A stretch of 27,677 nt of DNA from a virus. The stretch covers positions 1 through 27,677 of IMG/VR virus record IMGVR_UViG_3300025151_000227; one strand, given 5' to 3'. A model generated the notes under the pieces. It saw only the letters and a program-made list of their open reading frames with translations. It was not told where the DNA came from and made no database searches. Of the stretch, positions 25,787-27,677 are shown one piece after another. The stretch's first letter is position 1. Every line of letters starts with the position of its first letter. The position numbers were made by a program, and so were the translations under genes.

Positions 25787-25957
25787 TCAAGCCCTCACGG
25801 GTAGGGGGAACAGGCGCGTCTGCTCATTGGGTAGCGTGTCACCGAACTCACTGAGTTTGGTCTGTCGCGTTTCAACACCACCGCAACACTGGCAGTAGCG
25901 CACCTTCGGCGGCTCCACTTCAGTTTGCATTACTTTCTTCCACAGTTTCCACTTCAT
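25787..25957 (-). CDS. 56-residue basic protein with CxxC
   Basis: I use the ATG at 25957, preceded by GTGGTGATACA and four bases after the polymerase stop. A longer frame from 26002 would overlap the polymerase. The protein starts MKWKLWKKVMQTEVEPPKV, has YCQCCGG in the middle and ends NEQTRLFPLPVRA. The single Cys cluster could bind zinc only as a dimer or with partners. No family is recognised. It lies directly after PolB, so it may be co-translated with it. Confidence 0.6.
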   Translation of the reverse strand: MKWKLWKKVMQTEVEPPKVRYCQCCGGVETRQTKLSEFGDTLPNEQTRLFPLPVRA

Positions 25958-25961
25958 TGTA

Positions 25962-27677
25962 TCACCACATTTTGACAGGCACACGACGTGCCGTGACTGC
26001 ATCCAAGTCCCATTCCATGTTCTTGTACACGCTTTTCAACTTCGCACCAATCCACTTCTCAACGAGTGTGGACCACGCAATGTCGTAGCCCTCGATGTCA
26101 AGCGGTTCCGCTTCTTGATTCTGCACGGCCACTACGGGTGTGGCCGCATTGCCATCAGGTACACCTTCAACGTACACCCAACGCACACTGTCGCCCTTGC
26201 TGAAACGGGTACCCATGTACTCGTTGGCATAGATGGCCGCACGTGCAGGGTTGGGCACACTGTTCTCATAGGCACTCGGGGCCTTGCTAATGCGTCCTGA
26301 TGAGCACGCATCAATCACGTCCACCTCACCACGATACACACTCATGACCTGTGGTCGGAGCAAAGCATGTACCTCCTCCTCGCTCTTGCCTGAGCCTACG
26401 GCGTACAGGGCCTCCTGAAGAATACCCTTAGCGAACGCCGGAGTGTTCGACGCCTTGAGTGCGTAACCGGTGACCTTCAACTTCCCGGCCTCGTCTTCAG
26501 GCCATGACTTCACACCGAAGTTTCTGTTCTTGGTGTCAGCAGTGAACCAGTACGGGAAGTATGCTTCCAATTCAACGTCGAGATACTTCATCCCCATTTC
26601 TTCTTGAGCCACTGTGGTCAGGTGTTCAGCCAACCACTCAGCCTTGTCGAATGGGACTTGAATGTAACATGAGTCGGTGTGACCCGCAAGACCGGGGTAG
26701 CCCAGTTCCTCGCTCTTCTCAACGAGCATGGAGCATGAACGGCGTCCGAGGTAAGTGATGGACTCAGCGATGGGCTTGGACACCCATCCTCCTTGAAGCA
26801 TCGAAAGCGCAGCCATGCCATAGATGGCGTTGACTGAAACTTTCACTGCCATCTGAAGCATGTTGTAGCCCAGTGCCACATCGGGGTCGTCTGCTTCCTT
26901 CATCAGACCCTTGTAGTGCTTACGCAGGTCGAGCAGTTCACGCACGACCTTGGGGAGAATACCCTCCTTGGATTGGTCCCAGTGGTACACACCGCCTGAG
27001 CCTTCGACAATCATGCCCTTGCCGTCCACCTTGGGTGGAACGTTGAGTGTGATGGTGTTGTCGTTGGGTGCGTCACACAACGTCGTATAGCATAGATTCG
27101 CTGAGAGGATGATGTTGGGGTACAGGGATGCGAAGTCAACCAAGGCGACACCTTCACGGCGTCCGGGGATGGGTTGCATGACCCACCCTGCCTCAATCTC
27201 GGGGCGGTTCTCCTTCCACGTGCTCTTGGCCTTCAGGTGTGTGCGACGACCGACGAGGCCACGGAAGTAACGGCTGACGTTGTGGGTGCTTGCGAAGTCA
27301 ATACCTGCCACCCGTTGCAACGCAAGGTGGAAGTCGGTGCAGTGCAACTTCTCATCACAGTCGCGCAACAACGTGGTGTCCACCAAACAGTAGTCCACGA
27401 AGTCATCGTAGTACTCAGCCCAACCGTTGTGAACGGTCATGCCTTCAATGTCGTTGGTCAACTTGCCCTCAAAGCCGAGTGCCTTGGCGAACCAGTCCAA
27501 CTTGCGGGACTCCGCCTGTCCGCGACCTGACTTCTGCCACACGCCCTCAAACCCGCTGCCGCTCGTCCACGGTGCAGCAGTGTCGAAGCACAGACGCCCC
27601 TTGATGGGCTGAGTCGTGGGATTGCCCATGATGTTCTGATACCCAACACCGGGCTTGGGTGGGTACATGATGCCGAG
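25962..27677 (-). CDS. polB: Family B DNA polymerase, N-terminus beyond the right edge
   Basis: The frame is open to the right edge, giving 571 visible residues. The ATG at 27668 is internal. A partial exonuclease domain ends in YYDDFVDYCLVDTTLL, the Y-x3-D Exo III motif, so proofreading is likely. Motif A is DFASLYPNI near 27111-27137, motif B is KVSVNAIYG near 26817-26843, and motif C is AGHTDSCYIQV at about 26655-26687. The canonical motif C is YGDTDS, so the first Asp is His here while the second Asp is kept. KASNTPAF is the KxY-like thumb-side segment near 26440. It would be the replicative polymerase primed by the AEP primase downstream. No intein is seen in the visible part. It is the first visible gene of the right-arm operon. 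Confidence 0.93.
   Translation of the reverse strand, partial: LGIMYPPKPGVGYQNIMGNPTTQPIKGRLCFDTAAPWTSGSGFEGVWQKSGRGQAESRKLDWFAKALGFEGKLTNDIEGMTVHNGWAEYYDDFVDYCLVDTTLLRDCDEKLHCTDFHLALQRVAGIDFASTHNVSRYFRGLVGRRTHLKAKSTWKENRPEIEAGWVMQPIPGRREGVALVDFASLYPNIILSANLCYTTLCDAPNDNTITLNVPPKVDGKGMIVEGSGGVYHWDQSKEGILPKVVRELLDLRKHYKGLMKEADDPDVALGYNMLQMAVKVSVNAIYGMAALSMLQGGWVSKPIAESITYLGRRSCSMLVEKSEELGYPGLAGHTDSCYIQVPFDKAEWLAEHLTTVAQEEMGMKYLDVELEAYFPYWFTADTKNRNFGVKSWPEDEAGKLKVTGYALKASNTPAFAKGILQEALYAVGSGKSEEEVHALLRPQVMSVYRGEVDVIDACSSGRISKAPSAYENSVPNPARAAIYANEYMGTRFSKGDSVRWVYVEGVPDGNAATPVVAVQNQEAEPLDIEGYDIAWSTLVEKWIGAKLKSVYKNMEWDLDAVTARRVPVKMW

Overview
The window looks like part of the genome of a tailed double-stranded DNA virus that infects an archaeon. 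The closest match I know is the magrovirus group linked to marine Group II Euryarchaeota. That assignment is inferred from gene content, not from a database match. The key combination is phage-type tail and fibre genes alongside an archaeal/eukaryotic-type replication set: family B DNA polymerase, archaeo-eukaryotic primase (AEP), XPF/Hef-type ERCC4 nuclease and a DEDDy exonuclease. A complete group II chaperonin (thermosome subunit) sits in the same operon. Starts are mostly preceded by GGTGA/GGAGGTG-type Shine-Dalgarno sequences, and genes are coupled by ATGA, GTGA, TGATG or TAATG overlaps.

Left arm (1-18064, + strand), virion genes. A giant ORF runs in from beyond the left edge and ends at 10592, with at least 3529 residues visible. 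It is followed by four small basic or Cys-containing proteins (10589-12477), then a tail/baseplate block: a tagged accessory protein (12480-13199), a probable baseplate hub (13196-14596), a small tail protein (14596-14940), a second tagged protein with an ADP-ribosyltransferase-like core (14937-15419), a tail fibre with a C1q-like tip (15429-17888) and a 58-residue protein (17888-18064).

Right arm (18065-27677, - strand; transcription runs from the right edge leftwards), replication and repair genes. In transcription order: PolB (truncated by the right edge), a 56-residue CxxC protein, a MazG-like protein, a 47-residue zinc ribbon, a Cas4/RecB-like Fe-S nuclease, a 97-residue unknown, AEP primase, a triple zinc-module protein, an ERCC4 nuclease, an MCM/AAA+-like ATPase, a 65-residue unknown, a DEDDy exonuclease, the thermosome, and two overlapping zinc microproteins. 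The two operons converge with zero bases between their stop codons (18064/18065). No stretch above 300 bases lacks a gene, and no tRNA, rRNA, CRISPR or insertion sequence was seen.

The most notable observations are as follows. GATC, and apparently AGCT, are absent across all 27.7 kb while the palindrome GTAC is enriched. Two virion-operon proteins share an N-terminal AWxLLK-like tag, an ART-like layout and unusual codon use. PolB motif C (HTD), the ERCC4 motif (EAK) and the chaperonin ATP loop (YDGTT) all carry substitutions. Several zinc microprotein genes are hidden in the operon overlaps.
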